Shown here in pieces: positions 26,020-34,629 of a DNA stretch of 64,000 nucleotides (position 1 is the first letter of the stretch; the number at the start of each line of letters is the position of its first letter). The stretch spans positions 62,001-126,000 of the forward strand of contig SUZH01000007.1 in assembly GCA_015060045.1 (NCBI GenBank). Reading direction: 5' to 3'. The notes beneath the pieces are model-generated. The model saw only the letters and a list, made by a program, of their open reading frames with translations. It had not been told where the DNA came from and searched no databases. The stretch comes from Rikenellaceae bacterium. GTDB lineage: Bacteria; Bacteroidota; Bacteroidia; Bacteroidales; Rikenellaceae. The translations under genes were made by a program, and so were the position numbers.

Positions 26020-27579
26020 TTAGCGCATCAGCTCCTCGATGGGTGCTCCTTCCGAGGCCTCGGGAACAGCCACTTCGGCCAAACGGGCCACGGTGGGGGC
26101 GACGGAGGTCATGCTTACTTCGCGGTTCGTACGGTTGGCGCCGATTCGGTTGCCGTAGAAGATCAGCGGCACCTGCGTGTCATAGCCATACATCGAGCCG
26201 GAGGTGGAGCGGACAAGGTCGCGCTCTTCGATTTGCCCCGGTATGAGGTTCAGAATCACGTCACCCGAACGGCGGGGGTAGAAACTATTCTGCATGCGAC
26301 GGGCGTAGCCGTTGCTGAAGTAGCTCGATCGGAAGGCCGATGCGGCCACGGCGTGTGAAACGCCGCTGAACTGCTGGGCGAAGATCGCCACCTCGTTCTG
26401 CACCTCCTCCAGGTTGAGGTTGCGCTCGTAGATGAGGTTGTGGTTTAGGTAGAGCGACTGATCGCGATAGCCCAAGACCCAGGTGCCCGTACCGTAGCGT
26501 ACGTTGAGGAATCCGTTGATAATCACACGGAACTGCTGGGCGTTGAAACGGTCGGTCGGCTGCTCCTCTTTCAGGTCGTACGACGAGCTTGTACCATGGT
26601 CCGAGGTGAGGATGACCAGGCAATTCTCCTCCTCCACCTGCGCAAAGAGGAAGGTCAGGAAATCGGCCAACTCCTTGTCGAGGCGATAGAGTGCATCCTC
26701 TGCCTCGATCGACTCCGGACCATAGGCCTGCGTGATGTAACGCGAAGCGTCGAAGCAGATATTCAGCAGGTCGGTCGTCTGATCCTTGCCCAACTCGAAT
26801 TGGGCGATGGCCTGCTTGGCCATGCCGATTACGACGCTGTTACCGGCCGGCGTGTAGCAGAGCTTTTCGCCTGCCGTCTGCGGCTGGATACGACGAGCGG
26901 TCTGAGCACCCTTGCGGCGGGTCTCTACCGTCAGATGAATATCGTCGTGACGCGTATTGCGGTATTGCTCTTTCGGGAGGATTGTACGCCAATCGGGCAG
27001 CAGGTAGGAAAGGTTATATCCCTCGCGGTTGCTACGTGCCACCCACTCGGGTATCGATTGGGTGTAGTAGAGCGAGGTGGTCCACTCGCCACTCGCAGAA
27101 TCGATCCAAAAGATCTCCCCCTCGCGACCACCCATGACGATGGCCGACGTGGCGTCAAGAGCCAAAGATACGGTGCGACTTTGGGCGTCGTGGTGGCGCA
27201 TCGACTCGGCCAGGGTGGGGGCTACGAGGTGGTAACCGCCCTCGCCACGACGACCCGCTGTGAGGCGGACGAGCGAGTTATCCGTATAGTCGAACCAACT
27301 CTCGCCAATCACGCCGTGCATCGAGGGCATGGCGCCTGTCGTCAGCGTAGCAAGTGCTACGGGCGTCGTGGTCTGCTGGTAGTCGTAGCGGCTGTACGGG
27401 AAGTAGTGGCCACCATAGAGGAGGCGTTTGAAACCACCCTCCGAGAGGTTATCTTCATAGCGTTCCAAATCCCCGGCACGCATCGAGCTTACGACCAATT
27501 GCACCACCAAACGGGGTGCTTTGGCTGAGGCTTGCAGGCCGATCGAGAGCAACAGCAATATGGTTAAAAGACGTTTCAT
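26020..27579 (-). CDS. PafA-like alkaline phosphatase superfamily protein, metal ligands replaced
   Basis: Secreted protein of the PhoX-unrelated, Thr-nucleophile (PafA) branch of the alkaline phosphatase superfamily. Start at 27579 gives a clean signal peptide. The fold motifs remain: TTTPVALATLTTGAMPSMHGV (nucleophile region), GESWFD, RLDKELADFLTF and SDHGTSS. However, four expected metal ligands are not present: VDQMR reads VSSMR (Asp to Ser), the TDYVGH motif reads ASRYITQ (Asp to Arg and His to Gln), and YDxHVPL reads YDTQVPL (His to Gln). Only the SDHG pair survives. The Lys-Asp-Arg substrate-contact motif is also lost. It is therefore probably a non-catalytic binding or chaperone-like homologue. 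The motif alignment was done by eye. Confidence 0.85.
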   Translation of the reverse strand: MKRLLTILLLLSIGLQASAKAPRLVVQLVVSSMRAGDLERYEDNLSEGGFKRLLYGGHYFPYSRYDYQQTTTPVALATLTTGAMPSMHGVIGESWFDYTDNSLVRLTAGRRGEGGYHLVAPTLAESMRHHDAQSRTVSLALDATSAIVMGGREGEIFWIDSASGEWTTSLYYTQSIPEWVARSNREGYNLSYLLPDWRTILPKEQYRNTRHDDIHLTVETRRKGAQTARRIQPQTAGEKLCYTPAGNSVVIGMAKQAIAQFELGKDQTTDLLNICFDASRYITQAYGPESIEAEDALYRLDKELADFLTFLFAQVEEENCLVILTSDHGTSSSYDLKEEQPTDRFNAQQFRVIINGFLNVRYGTGTWVLGYRDQSLYLNHNLIYERNLNLEEVQNEVAIFAQQFSGVSHAVAASAFRSSYFSNGYARRMQNSFYPRRSGDVILNLIPGQIEERDLVRSTSGSMYGYDTQVPLIFYGNRIGANRTNREVSMTSVAPTVARLAEVAVPEASEGAPIEELMR

Positions 27580-27603
27580 CGTACGCAATTAAAATTCAAG
27601 TTG

Positions 27604-27611
27604 CAAAGATA
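27604..27611 (-). promoter_or_regulatory. -7 element of the PafA-like/suf operon
   Basis: TATCTTTG reading leftward, 24 nt before the ATG. Confidence 0.55.
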
Positions 27612-27623
27612 ACGAAATTCGTG

Positions 27624-28595
27624 TTATAGTAGTGCTTCAAGCGCCTGGATTTGTGCCGAAAAATCGATTTTTGCCTCCTCTTCGAGGGCGCGTAGCTCGA
27701 CGAGGGTCTGCTTGATGCCTTGTCGGTATCCGACTGCTTGGGGATTCGTCGGTCGATGGTGGCAGAATGCAAGGGCGCGCTCGATGCGCGTGAGGTGGCG
27801 CTGATCCTCAGTCGTGAAGAACATCTCGACAAACTTTTCCCAAATATAAGCTACCGCTTGCCGCGAGGGGTGCACCAGGTCGTCGGCATAGAAGCGGTAG
27901 TCGCGCAGGTCATCCAGCAAAAGCTCGTAGGCCGCGAAGTAGGTCACGTTCGGGCACGCTGAAGCTAACTCCTCGATGGCGAGTCGCAGGGTCGCTTTGC
28001 TGATCGCATTGCCGTCAAGACCGTCTCCTAAATGACGAATCGGGCTGAGGGTCAGGATAATCTGTTTGTCGGCCAAAGGTCCTTGCAACAAAGCCTTCCA
28101 TCGCTCGACAATCTCGCTGACCGAGAGACGCTCGCGGCGAAATGTCGTAGCGGGCTCTTTGTGACAGTTGGCCACCACTTCGTTGGTGGCTGCGAGGCGA
28201 TAGACCCAGGCTGTGCCGAAGGTGAGGATGATGCGGTCGGCTTCGTGGAGCGCGTCACGCAGATGATTGTTGGTCGCATTGAGGCGGGTGAGCAACTCCT
28301 CGCAGGAGGGATCGGTAAAGTGGGTGGAGGCATCGAACGAGAAGTGATCTCCCTCGCGGTTGGTGGCAATCTCCTCGGCCGTGAAGGTTTTCCCCTGCAC
28401 GGCCCGTTCGATGGCTGATGCGATCGAGAGGGGGTTGTAGAGGGGACCTAACGGGTTGCAGAACACCCGAAGATTGCGTGAGGCAAGGGCCTCGGCAAGC
28501 TCCGATGCAAAGCACGATCCCAGTGCCACGATCTTTTCGGTGAGGGCAATCGGATGCTTGAAGGGGGAGATTTTTACTTCTGTACGAAATTTCAT
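27624..28595 (-). CDS. GSCFA domain protein
   Basis: SGNH/GDSL-hydrolase-like family named after its motif, seen here as VALGSCFASELAEAL at ~25-39. 323 residues, no signal peptide. Further family blocks are NPLGPLYNPLSIA, ILTFGTAWVY (~130) and LVHPSRQAVAYIWE near residue 240, which resembles the block-V Asp/His of SGNH enzymes. Probable ester-bond hydrolase of unknown substrate. It is divergent from ispE with only 34 bp between the two start codons. Confidence 0.9.
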   Translation of the reverse strand: MKFRTEVKISPFKHPIALTEKIVALGSCFASELAEALASRNLRVFCNPLGPLYNPLSIASAIERAVQGKTFTAEEIATNREGDHFSFDASTHFTDPSCEELLTRLNATNNHLRDALHEADRIILTFGTAWVYRLAATNEVVANCHKEPATTFRRERLSVSEIVERWKALLQGPLADKQIILTLSPIRHLGDGLDGNAISKATLRLAIEELASACPNVTYFAAYELLLDDLRDYRFYADDLVHPSRQAVAYIWEKFVEMFFTTEDQRHLTRIERALAFCHHRPTNPQAVGYRQGIKQTLVELRALEEEAKIDFSAQIQALEALL

Positions 28596-28599
28596 GGGA

Positions 28600-28625
28600 C
28601 AAATTTACAAAATTTCCTACCTTTG
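28600..28625. promoter_or_regulatory. Divergent -7 elements of the GSCFA gene and ispE
   Basis: Leftward TAAATTTG (28600-28607) ends 4 nt before the GSCFA ATG; rightward TACCTTTG (28618-28625) ends 4 nt before the ispE ATG. Both genes would have leaderless or nearly leaderless mRNAs. Confidence 0.6.
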
Positions 28626-28629
28626 TGGT

Positions 28630-29436
28630 ATGAAACTGAAGGCAAACTGCAAAATAAATCTCGGATTGGATGTCCTGCGCCGCCGTGCGGATGGCTTTCA
28701 TGAGTTGGCCACGGTCATGGTGCCGGTTAAGGGCCTTTATGACGAGTTGGAGGTGGAGCGCATCCTCGGCTCGGGGGTGGTTTTTGAGAATCGCGGATTG
28801 GCTGTCGATTGCCCGGCCGAAGAGAATATCTGCCTCAAGGCCTTCCGCCTCCTGCGCGATCGCTATGGGGTGGATGGCGTACGCATTGCTCTCGATAAGC
28901 GTGTGCCGTTTGGTGCAGGGTTGGGTGGCGGTTCGGCCGATGCTACGATGACTCTCTTGGCACTCAACGAGTTGTTTTGCTTGAACCTCGGCGAGGATGC
29001 CCTGATCGATCTGGCGGCCGAGTTGGGCAGCGATACGGCCTTCTTTGTGCGCAACACCCCTCAACTTTGTACGGGGCGCGGTGAGCAGATGACCCCGATC
29101 GAGTTGCCGATTGCAGGACTTTGGATTGCCCTCATCAAACCCGACGAGGGGGTCTCGACGCGCGAAGCCTATGCGGGGGTTCGGCCGGCAGTACCTGCGG
29201 TGCCGCTTCAGGAGCGATTGGCGCGTCCGATCGAGGAGTGGCAGGGGAGTGTGAAGAACGACTTCGAGCCCCATATCTTTGCGGCCCATCCCGTGATTCG
29301 TGCGGCCAAGGAGCAGTTGATGCAGGCCGGAGCGCTCTATGCCTCGATGTCGGGCAGTGGTTCGACGGTCTATGGCCTGTTTGACGACGAAAAAAAGGCG
29401 CGTCAGATCGACACGCCCTTTATCTATCAGCTTTAA
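28630..29436 (+). CDS. ispE: 4-diphosphocytidyl-2-C-methyl-D-erythritol kinase IspE
   Basis: GHMP kinase that phosphorylates CDP-ME in the MEP pathway. The start at 28630 gives MKLKANCKINLGLDVL, the usual family opening, and 268 residues; upstream in-frame codons overlap the GSCFA gene and are rejected. The ATP-binding motif PFGAGLGGGSADA is at ~90-102 and the C-terminal SGSGSTVYG motif near 240. Acts two steps after IspD, which is encoded at 2960. Confidence 0.97.
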   Translation: MKLKANCKINLGLDVLRRRADGFHELATVMVPVKGLYDELEVERILGSGVVFENRGLAVDCPAEENICLKAFRLLRDRYGVDGVRIALDKRVPFGAGLGGGSADATMTLLALNELFCLNLGEDALIDLAAELGSDTAFFVRNTPQLCTGRGEQMTPIELPIAGLWIALIKPDEGVSTREAYAGVRPAVPAVPLQERLARPIEEWQGSVKNDFEPHIFAAHPVIRAAKEQLMQAGALYASMSGSGSTVYGLFDDEKKARQIDTPFIYQL

Positions 29437-29445
29437 TTTTAGCGA

Positions 29446-29880
29446 CTACTTCACCGGAATCTTGGCGATGCGCGCCTCGTGGCGACCACCCTCAAACTCG
29501 GTCGAGAAATACTCGTCGAGGATCGCTACGGCCTCGTCGTTGGTGATGAAACGAGCGGGCAGTACCACCACGTTGGCGTTGTTGTGTTGACGAATCAGGT
29601 GAGCAATCTCGGGCAGCCAGCACAGACCGGCACGGATACCCTGGTGCTTGTTGAGCGTCATCGAGATACCCTCGCCCGATCCACACAGGCCCACGCCGCA
29701 CTCCACTTCACCCTGCTCGACTGCCTCGGCCAGCGGATGGCCAAAGTCGGCATAATCGACACTCTCTGCCGAGTGGGTGCCGAAGTCATAGACCTCGTAG
29801 CCTTTAGCCTGGAGGTAACCCACGACAAACTCTTTCATTTCGTAGCCGGCGTGATCGCTGGCAATACCTACTTTTTTCAT
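29446..29880 (-). CDS. rpiB: Ribose-5-phosphate isomerase B
   Basis: Interconverts ribose-5-phosphate and ribulose-5-phosphate in the pentose phosphate pathway. 144 residues. RpiB/LacAB fold: ASDHAGYEMKE near the start, DFGTHSAESVDYADF, the catalytic Cys in VGLCGSGEGISMTLNK (~residues 68-83) and the C-terminal EGGRHEARI. Converges with ispE with 9 nt between stops. It may be transcribed with typA, which lies 35 nt upstream. Confidence 0.96.
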   Translation of the reverse strand: MKKVGIASDHAGYEMKEFVVGYLQAKGYEVYDFGTHSAESVDYADFGHPLAEAVEQGEVECGVGLCGSGEGISMTLNKHQGIRAGLCWLPEIAHLIRQHNNANVVVLPARFITNDEAVAILDEYFSTEFEGGRHEARIAKIPVK

Positions 29881-29915
29881 ATCGGTTGGTTAGGTTTTAA
29901 GGTTTTTCGGTTTTG

Positions 29916-31724
29916 TTACTCGGCTTTGGCGGCGCGCTTGCGATCCACATCGTGCAGGAGAATCTTTCTCAGACGCATCGAGTGGGGCGTAACCTCCACA
30001 TACTCATCCTCCTTGATGTACTCCAGTGCCTCCTCCAGCGTGAAGATCTTCGGCGGCACGATGACCGCCTTATCGTCCGAACCCGAGGCGCGCATGTTGG
30101 TCAGCTGCTTGGCCTTCGTGACGTTGACCGCAATGTCGTTCTGGCGCGTATGCTCGCCGATTACCTGACCCTCATAGACGGGCTCCATCGGGGCGATGAA
30201 GAAGCGGCCGCGATCCTGCAACTTATCGATCGAGTAGGCGTAGGCCGTACCCGTCTCGGAGGCGATGATCGAACCGTTTGTGCGCATCTCGATCTCACCC
30301 ACCCACGGCTCGAAACCCTTCAGACGGTGGGTCATGATCGCCTCGCCGGCCGTCGCGGTGAGCATGTTCGAGCGAAGGCCGATGATGCCGCGCGACGGAA
30401 TGTCAAACTCCAGGCGTACGCGGTCGCCATTCGAGGTCATGTTGGTCATCACGCCTTTGCGACGGGTCGTCAACTCGATGACTGTACCCGAATACTCCTC
30501 GGGACAATCGACCATCATCTCCTCGATCGGCTCGCACTTCACGCCGTCGATCTCCTTGATGATAACACGCGGCTGACCCACCTGCAACTCGTAACCCTCG
30601 CGGCGCATCGTCTCGATCAAGACCGAAAGGTGCAGCACACCACGGCCAAAGACGTTGAACGAATCGGCCGAAGGACCAGGCGTCACGCGCAGGGCGAGAT
30701 TCTTCTCCAGCTCGCGGTCCAGGCGCTCCTTGATGTGGCGCGAGGTGACATATTTACCGTCCTTGCCGAAGAAGGGCGAATTGTTGATCGTGAAGAGCAT
30801 CGACATGGTCGGCTCGTCGATGGAGATCGGGGGCAGCGGCTCGGGATTCTCGTAGTCGCAGATCGTGTCGCCGATCTCGAAACCTTCGATGCCGAGCAGC
30901 GAGCAGATCTCACCGCAGTGCACCTCCTCGACCTTCTTCTTCGAGAGGCCCTCGAAGACCATCAGCTCCTTGATACGGGTCTTGACCATCGTCGTGCCGT
31001 CGCGCTTGGCGAGCGTCACCAGCTGGCCCGCCTTGAGCGTGCCGCGCGTGAGCTTACCCACGGCCGAACGACCCGTATAGGCCGAATATTCAAGCGAGGT
31101 GATCAAGAGCTGGGGCGTGCCTTCGACAATCGTCGGCTCAGGGATCTCGTCGATGATGGCATCCAGAAGCGGTACGAGCGAGTCGGTCGGCTCGTTCCAC
31201 TTGTGCGACATCCAACCCTGTTTGGCTGAGCCATAGATGGTCTTGTAGTCGAGCTGCTCCTCGGTGGCGTCGAGCGTGAACATCAGGTCAAAGACCTGTT
31301 CATTGACCACCTCGGGGCGGCAGTTCGGTTTGTCGACCTTGTTGACCACTACGATCGGCTTCTTGCCCAGCGAGAGGGCCTTCTGCAGCACGAATCGCGT
31401 CTGGGGCATCGTGCCCTCGAAGGCGTCCACCAAGAGCAGTACGCCGTCGCACATGTTCAGTACGCGCTCCACCTCGCCACCGAAGTCGGCGTGACCCGGG
31501 GTGTCGATGATGTTGATCTTGTAGTCTTTATAGATGACCGATACGTTCTTCGAGAGGATCGTGATACCACGCTCACGCTCCAGGTCGTTGTTGTCCAGAA
31601 TCAGATCGCCGCCTGTCTTGGCGTTGTCGCGCAGGATATGACCTGCCAGAATCATCTTGTCCACCAGGGTCGTCTTACCGTGATCCACGTGGGCAATGAT
31701 GGCAATATTACGCAGTTTTTGCAT
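29916..31724 (-). CDS. typA: Ribosome-associated GTPase TypA/BipA
   Basis: Translational GTPase acting on 50S assembly and stress adaptation. 602 residues, normal. G1 AHVDHGKTTLVDKM (~12-25), switch I with the RGITI motif, G3 DTPGHADFGGEV, G4 NKVDKP, then EF-G-like domains III and V and the TypA-specific C-terminal domain, ending in a basic tail (HDVDRKRAAKAE). Divergent from aroB across a 77-bp promoter region. Confidence 0.98.
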   Translation of the reverse strand: MQKLRNIAIIAHVDHGKTTLVDKMILAGHILRDNAKTGGDLILDNNDLERERGITILSKNVSVIYKDYKINIIDTPGHADFGGEVERVLNMCDGVLLLVDAFEGTMPQTRFVLQKALSLGKKPIVVVNKVDKPNCRPEVVNEQVFDLMFTLDATEEQLDYKTIYGSAKQGWMSHKWNEPTDSLVPLLDAIIDEIPEPTIVEGTPQLLITSLEYSAYTGRSAVGKLTRGTLKAGQLVTLAKRDGTTMVKTRIKELMVFEGLSKKKVEEVHCGEICSLLGIEGFEIGDTICDYENPEPLPPISIDEPTMSMLFTINNSPFFGKDGKYVTSRHIKERLDRELEKNLALRVTPGPSADSFNVFGRGVLHLSVLIETMRREGYELQVGQPRVIIKEIDGVKCEPIEEMMVDCPEEYSGTVIELTTRRKGVMTNMTSNGDRVRLEFDIPSRGIIGLRSNMLTATAGEAIMTHRLKGFEPWVGEIEMRTNGSIIASETGTAYAYSIDKLQDRGRFFIAPMEPVYEGQVIGEHTRQNDIAVNVTKAKQLTNMRASGSDDKAVIVPPKIFTLEEALEYIKEDEYVEVTPHSMRLRKILLHDVDRKRAAKAE

Positions 31725-31743
31725 AGAGAAATTTTTTGACCCA

Positions 31744-31781
31744 CAAATGTAGCGATTTTCTGTGAAAATATACTAAATTTG
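31744..31781. promoter_or_regulatory. Divergent -7 elements of typA and aroB
   Basis: Leftward TACATTTG (31744-31751) for typA and rightward TAAATTTG (31774-31781) for aroB. Their -33 zones overlap each other; neither has a perfect TTTG. Confidence 0.6.
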
Positions 31782-31801
31782 AAGTTGCAAAAACACAACG
31801 A

Positions 31802-32824
31802 ATGATGAATCCCGACTTTGTGGTGCGTGGTTCGAGCCACGTATATATCGCCTCGGCCGAGGTTTTGCTGCCTCAATTGGTGCAGGATAGAAGGGTTGTG
31901 GTGGTCACCGATGCCACCATCGACCGCCTCTATGGCGATTTGATTGCCCCCTACGAAAAGATCATGATTGGTCGCGGTGAGACGATGAAGACGCTCCAGA
32001 CCGTGGAACAGATCGTGCGTCAGCTGATCAAAATGGATGCCGACCGAACGACCTTCCTGCTGGCCGTGGGTGGCGGTATCGTGTCGGATATTACCGGCTT
32101 GGTGGCCTCGATCTATATGCGTGGCCTGCAGTTTGGTTTTATCTCGACCACGTTGTTGGGTCAGGTCGATGCCTCGGTCGGTGGCAAGAATGGTGTCAAT
32201 ATCGACGGCTATAAAAATATGGTGGGCTGCTTTACGCAACCCGAATTTGTGATTTGCGACCCTGCGATGCTCACGACCCTGCCCGAACGCGAGTTTCGTG
32301 CCGGTTTGGCCGAGATCGTGAAGGCAACGATCATCGGCGATGCCGCGATGTTCGAGCGTTTGGAACGTGCCACGTTGGAGGAGTTGCGTCAGGAACATGC
32401 CTTGCTGGCCGAAGCGGTGCGCGCGGCGGTACGTGTCAAAGTGGAGATCGTGGAGCAGGATGAGCGCGAGGCGGGCAATCGACGTCTGCTCAATTTGGGC
32501 CATACGTTGGCACACGCCATCGAGAAGTGCTCGCGGGAGATGAACCACGGCGAGGCGGTGGCAGTCGGTACAGCATTGGTGGCCGATGCCGCGGTGCGGA
32601 TGGGCGTGTTGTCCGATGCGGATCGTAACCGCATACGCGCCTTGCTCATTCGTTTGGGTATGACGCTCGAATCGCCCCTCCCGATTGCAAAACTGTTGCG
32701 CGAGGTGGGAAAAGATAAGAAACGAGTCGGTGCTCACCTGCATCTGGTCGTTCCGACGGCAATCGGTCGTTGCGAGGTGCGGCTGGTGACCGAAGAGGAG
32801 GTGCAGGCGATCTTCGCCGAATAA
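31802..32824 (+). CDS. aroB: 3-dehydroquinate synthase AroB
   Basis: Second step of the shikimate pathway: converts DAHP to dehydroquinate, NAD- and Zn-dependent, cytosolic. 340 residues. NAD-binding GGGIVSDITG (~95), GGKNGVN (~142), metal ligands in GLAEIVKATII, LGHTLAHAIE and MNHGEAVAVG. Monocistronic between a divergent promoter and a strong terminator. The other aromatic genes (tyrA, aroC, aroA) are scattered through the window. Confidence 0.97.
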   Translation: MMNPDFVVRGSSHVYIASAEVLLPQLVQDRRVVVVTDATIDRLYGDLIAPYEKIMIGRGETMKTLQTVEQIVRQLIKMDADRTTFLLAVGGGIVSDITGLVASIYMRGLQFGFISTTLLGQVDASVGGKNGVNIDGYKNMVGCFTQPEFVICDPAMLTTLPEREFRAGLAEIVKATIIGDAAMFERLERATLEELRQEHALLAEAVRAAVRVKVEIVEQDEREAGNRRLLNLGHTLAHAIEKCSREMNHGEAVAVGTALVADAAVRMGVLSDADRNRIRALLIRLGMTLESPLPIAKLLREVGKDKKRVGAHLHLVVPTAIGRCEVRLVTEEEVQAIFAE

Positions 32825-32834
32825 CAACATAAGT

Positions 32835-32870
32835 GAGGGCTGTTCCGTCGGAACAGCCCTCCTTGTTTTG
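32835..32870 (+). terminator. Terminator of aroB
   Basis: 12-bp perfect stem GAGGGCTGTTCC with loop GTC, followed by TTGTTTTG. Confidence 0.85.
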
Positions 32871-32888
32871 ATTAAAATACGCACCTTT

Positions 32889-34121
32889 TTAACGATTCGG
32901 AAAGATGGTGCTGATGATCTGGCGTGTGGCACCCTGGTGGCGTTGCGTGTAGTCGCGAGCCGTACGCGAGGCCTCGGCCAAACGGGCTGCGTCATCGCGC
33001 AAGGGGGCAAACCAGGCGGCCAGCTCCTTGTAATTCTGAATCGAACGAGCGGCACCGAGCGAAATGAGATCGCACGCCTCCTTGAACTTCTTGTAATTAG
33101 GACCAAAGGCGATCGGCAGGCCGAACGTGGCGGCCTCCAACGTGTTGTGGATACCGACACCAAAGCCGCCACCGATGTATCCCCACGTGGCCGTACCATA
33201 GACCGAGGCCAACAGACCTACCGTATCCAGCACCAACAGCTGTGTGTGGCTGAAATCGGTCGTCTCGTTGCACTGCGTGTAGCGAACAGCTCCACCGCGG
33301 GTTTCCTGCAGCAGACGCGCGATGCGGCTCTCCTCCATCTCGTGGGGCGCAATGATAAACTTCAGGTTCGGGTTGTCGTTCATGAGCGGGATGAGCAGTT
33401 CCTCGTCAGGTCCCCAGCTCGAGCCGGCGATAAAGACGGGGCGATCCCCCTTGAAACGCTCGATGAGCTCCACCTTGCGGGCCGAGCGGGCAATCTCGGC
33501 TACACGGTCAAAACGCGTGTCGCCCGTGACGGCCACGTTGTCAAAACCCAAATCGGCCAACAGCTCCTTCGACTCCTCATTCTGCACAAACAGCACCTCG
33601 AAGGTCTCCAACGCCGTGCGCCAAGCCCCTCCGTAAGGACGGAAAAAGACCGAGTTGCGACGGAAGATCGACGACACGATGAAGGTGCGGATCTGACGAC
33701 GGCGCAGCTCGGAGAGCATGTTGAGCCAAAACTCGTATTTTACGAAGATAACGATTTCGGGATGGGCAATGTCGAGGAATTGACGGACATTGCGTCGGGT
33801 GTCGATCGGCAGGTAGAAGATGTAGTCGGCACCTGCATAATTCTTGCGAATTTCGTAGCCCGAGGGCGAGAAGAAGGTGAGCAGGATCTTGTACTCGGGA
33901 TGTTGGCGGCGAATCTCCTCGATGATCGGACGCCCCTGCTCAAATTCACCCAGCGAGGCGACATGTACCCAGACAATACGAGCCGAAGGATTGATCTCGT
34001 TACGCATGCGCTGCGCGAGATTTCGACGCCCCTCACTCCACAGACGAGCCTTCTCGTATTTCCATCCCACGAGTCGGATCAGGCCTGCGTATAGGCTCAT
34101 GATTAAATCGTAAAACCACAT
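32889..34121 (-). CDS. waaA: 3-deoxy-D-manno-octulosonic acid transferase WaaA/KdtA
   Basis: Inner-membrane GT30 glycosyltransferase adding Kdo to the lipid A precursor. 410 residues. N-terminal membrane anchor (WFYDLIMSLYAGLIRLVGW), the acceptor-side motif WVHVASLGEFEQGRP (~50-64) with the catalytic Glu, and the donor-side GGFGVGIHNTLEAATFGLPIAFGP motif near residue 315. Follows LpxK in the Raetz pathway. It has a textbook promoter. Confidence 0.96.
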   Translation of the reverse strand: MWFYDLIMSLYAGLIRLVGWKYEKARLWSEGRRNLAQRMRNEINPSARIVWVHVASLGEFEQGRPIIEEIRRQHPEYKILLTFFSPSGYEIRKNYAGADYIFYLPIDTRRNVRQFLDIAHPEIVIFVKYEFWLNMLSELRRRQIRTFIVSSIFRRNSVFFRPYGGAWRTALETFEVLFVQNEESKELLADLGFDNVAVTGDTRFDRVAEIARSARKVELIERFKGDRPVFIAGSSWGPDEELLIPLMNDNPNLKFIIAPHEMEESRIARLLQETRGGAVRYTQCNETTDFSHTQLLVLDTVGLLASVYGTATWGYIGGGFGVGIHNTLEAATFGLPIAFGPNYKKFKEACDLISLGAARSIQNYKELAAWFAPLRDDAARLAEASRTARDYTQRHQGATRQIISTIFPNR

Positions 34122-34153
34122 GTTGCTGCCTCTCGGTATTGCTTTTGCGCTGG

Positions 34154-34185
34154 CAAAAATAATACAAAAAAATCAAATACACAAA
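34154..34185 (-). promoter_or_regulatory. Promoter of waaA
   Basis: Leftward TTTG (34182-34185), 20 nt, TATTTTTG (34154-34161), 32 nt before the ATG. It sits in the gap after the yraN stop. Confidence 0.7.
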
Positions 34186-34194
34186 CAGTTGGCC

Positions 34195-34581
34195 CTACCA
34201 GCCGAAATCGGCGACGCGCTCGATCAGCTCGACTCGCGGTGTGCCATCCTCCTGCATCAGTACTTTGGCCAAATCGAATTGCACTTCGTAACCTTCGTAG
34301 CGGCGGGCATAGACACCCATGTAGATACGTGCAGCGCGGTGCAGAGAGCGGATTTTATGCTCCGTCAGGGCATCTTCGGGCGAGGTTAAGGCATCTGCTT
34401 GGCGGGTTTTGACCTCGATGATGTGTAACGTATCGTAACGACGTGCAACGATGTCCAGTTCGTAGCTGCCACTTCGCCAGTTGCGGGCACAAATTTCATA
34501 GCCCGCTTGGCGCAGGTGCTTGACGGTGGCCTCTTCGCCCAATCGGCCGATCGCGGCACGATCCAATGTCTCGTTGCTCAT
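34195..34581 (-). CDS. YraN family endonuclease-like protein (UPF0102)
   Basis: 128 residues. Restriction-endonuclease-like fold: GRLGEEATVKHLRQAGYEI at the start, then the PD-(D/E)xK core YELDIVARR...IIEVKTRQ with Asp, Glu and Lys intact. Proposed Holliday junction or DNA-processing nuclease, function unproven in the family. Sits downstream of tyrA behind a terminator that reads leftward within the gap. Confidence 0.92.
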   Translation of the reverse strand: MSNETLDRAAIGRLGEEATVKHLRQAGYEICARNWRSGSYELDIVARRYDTLHIIEVKTRQADALTSPEDALTEHKIRSLHRAARIYMGVYARRYEGYEVQFDLAKVLMQEDGTPRVELIERVADFGW

Positions 34582-34589
34582 AGCGTGCG

Positions 34590-34624
34590 AAAAAATACGG
34601 GTAAGACGCCAAAGCCTTACCCGT
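34590..34624 (-). terminator. Terminator of tyrA
   Basis: 9-bp stem ACGGGTAAG/CTTACCCGT followed leftward by TATTTTTTC. It overlaps the region just upstream of yraN, so yraN needs read-through or its own promoter. Confidence 0.75.
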
Positions 34625-34629
34625 AGGGA

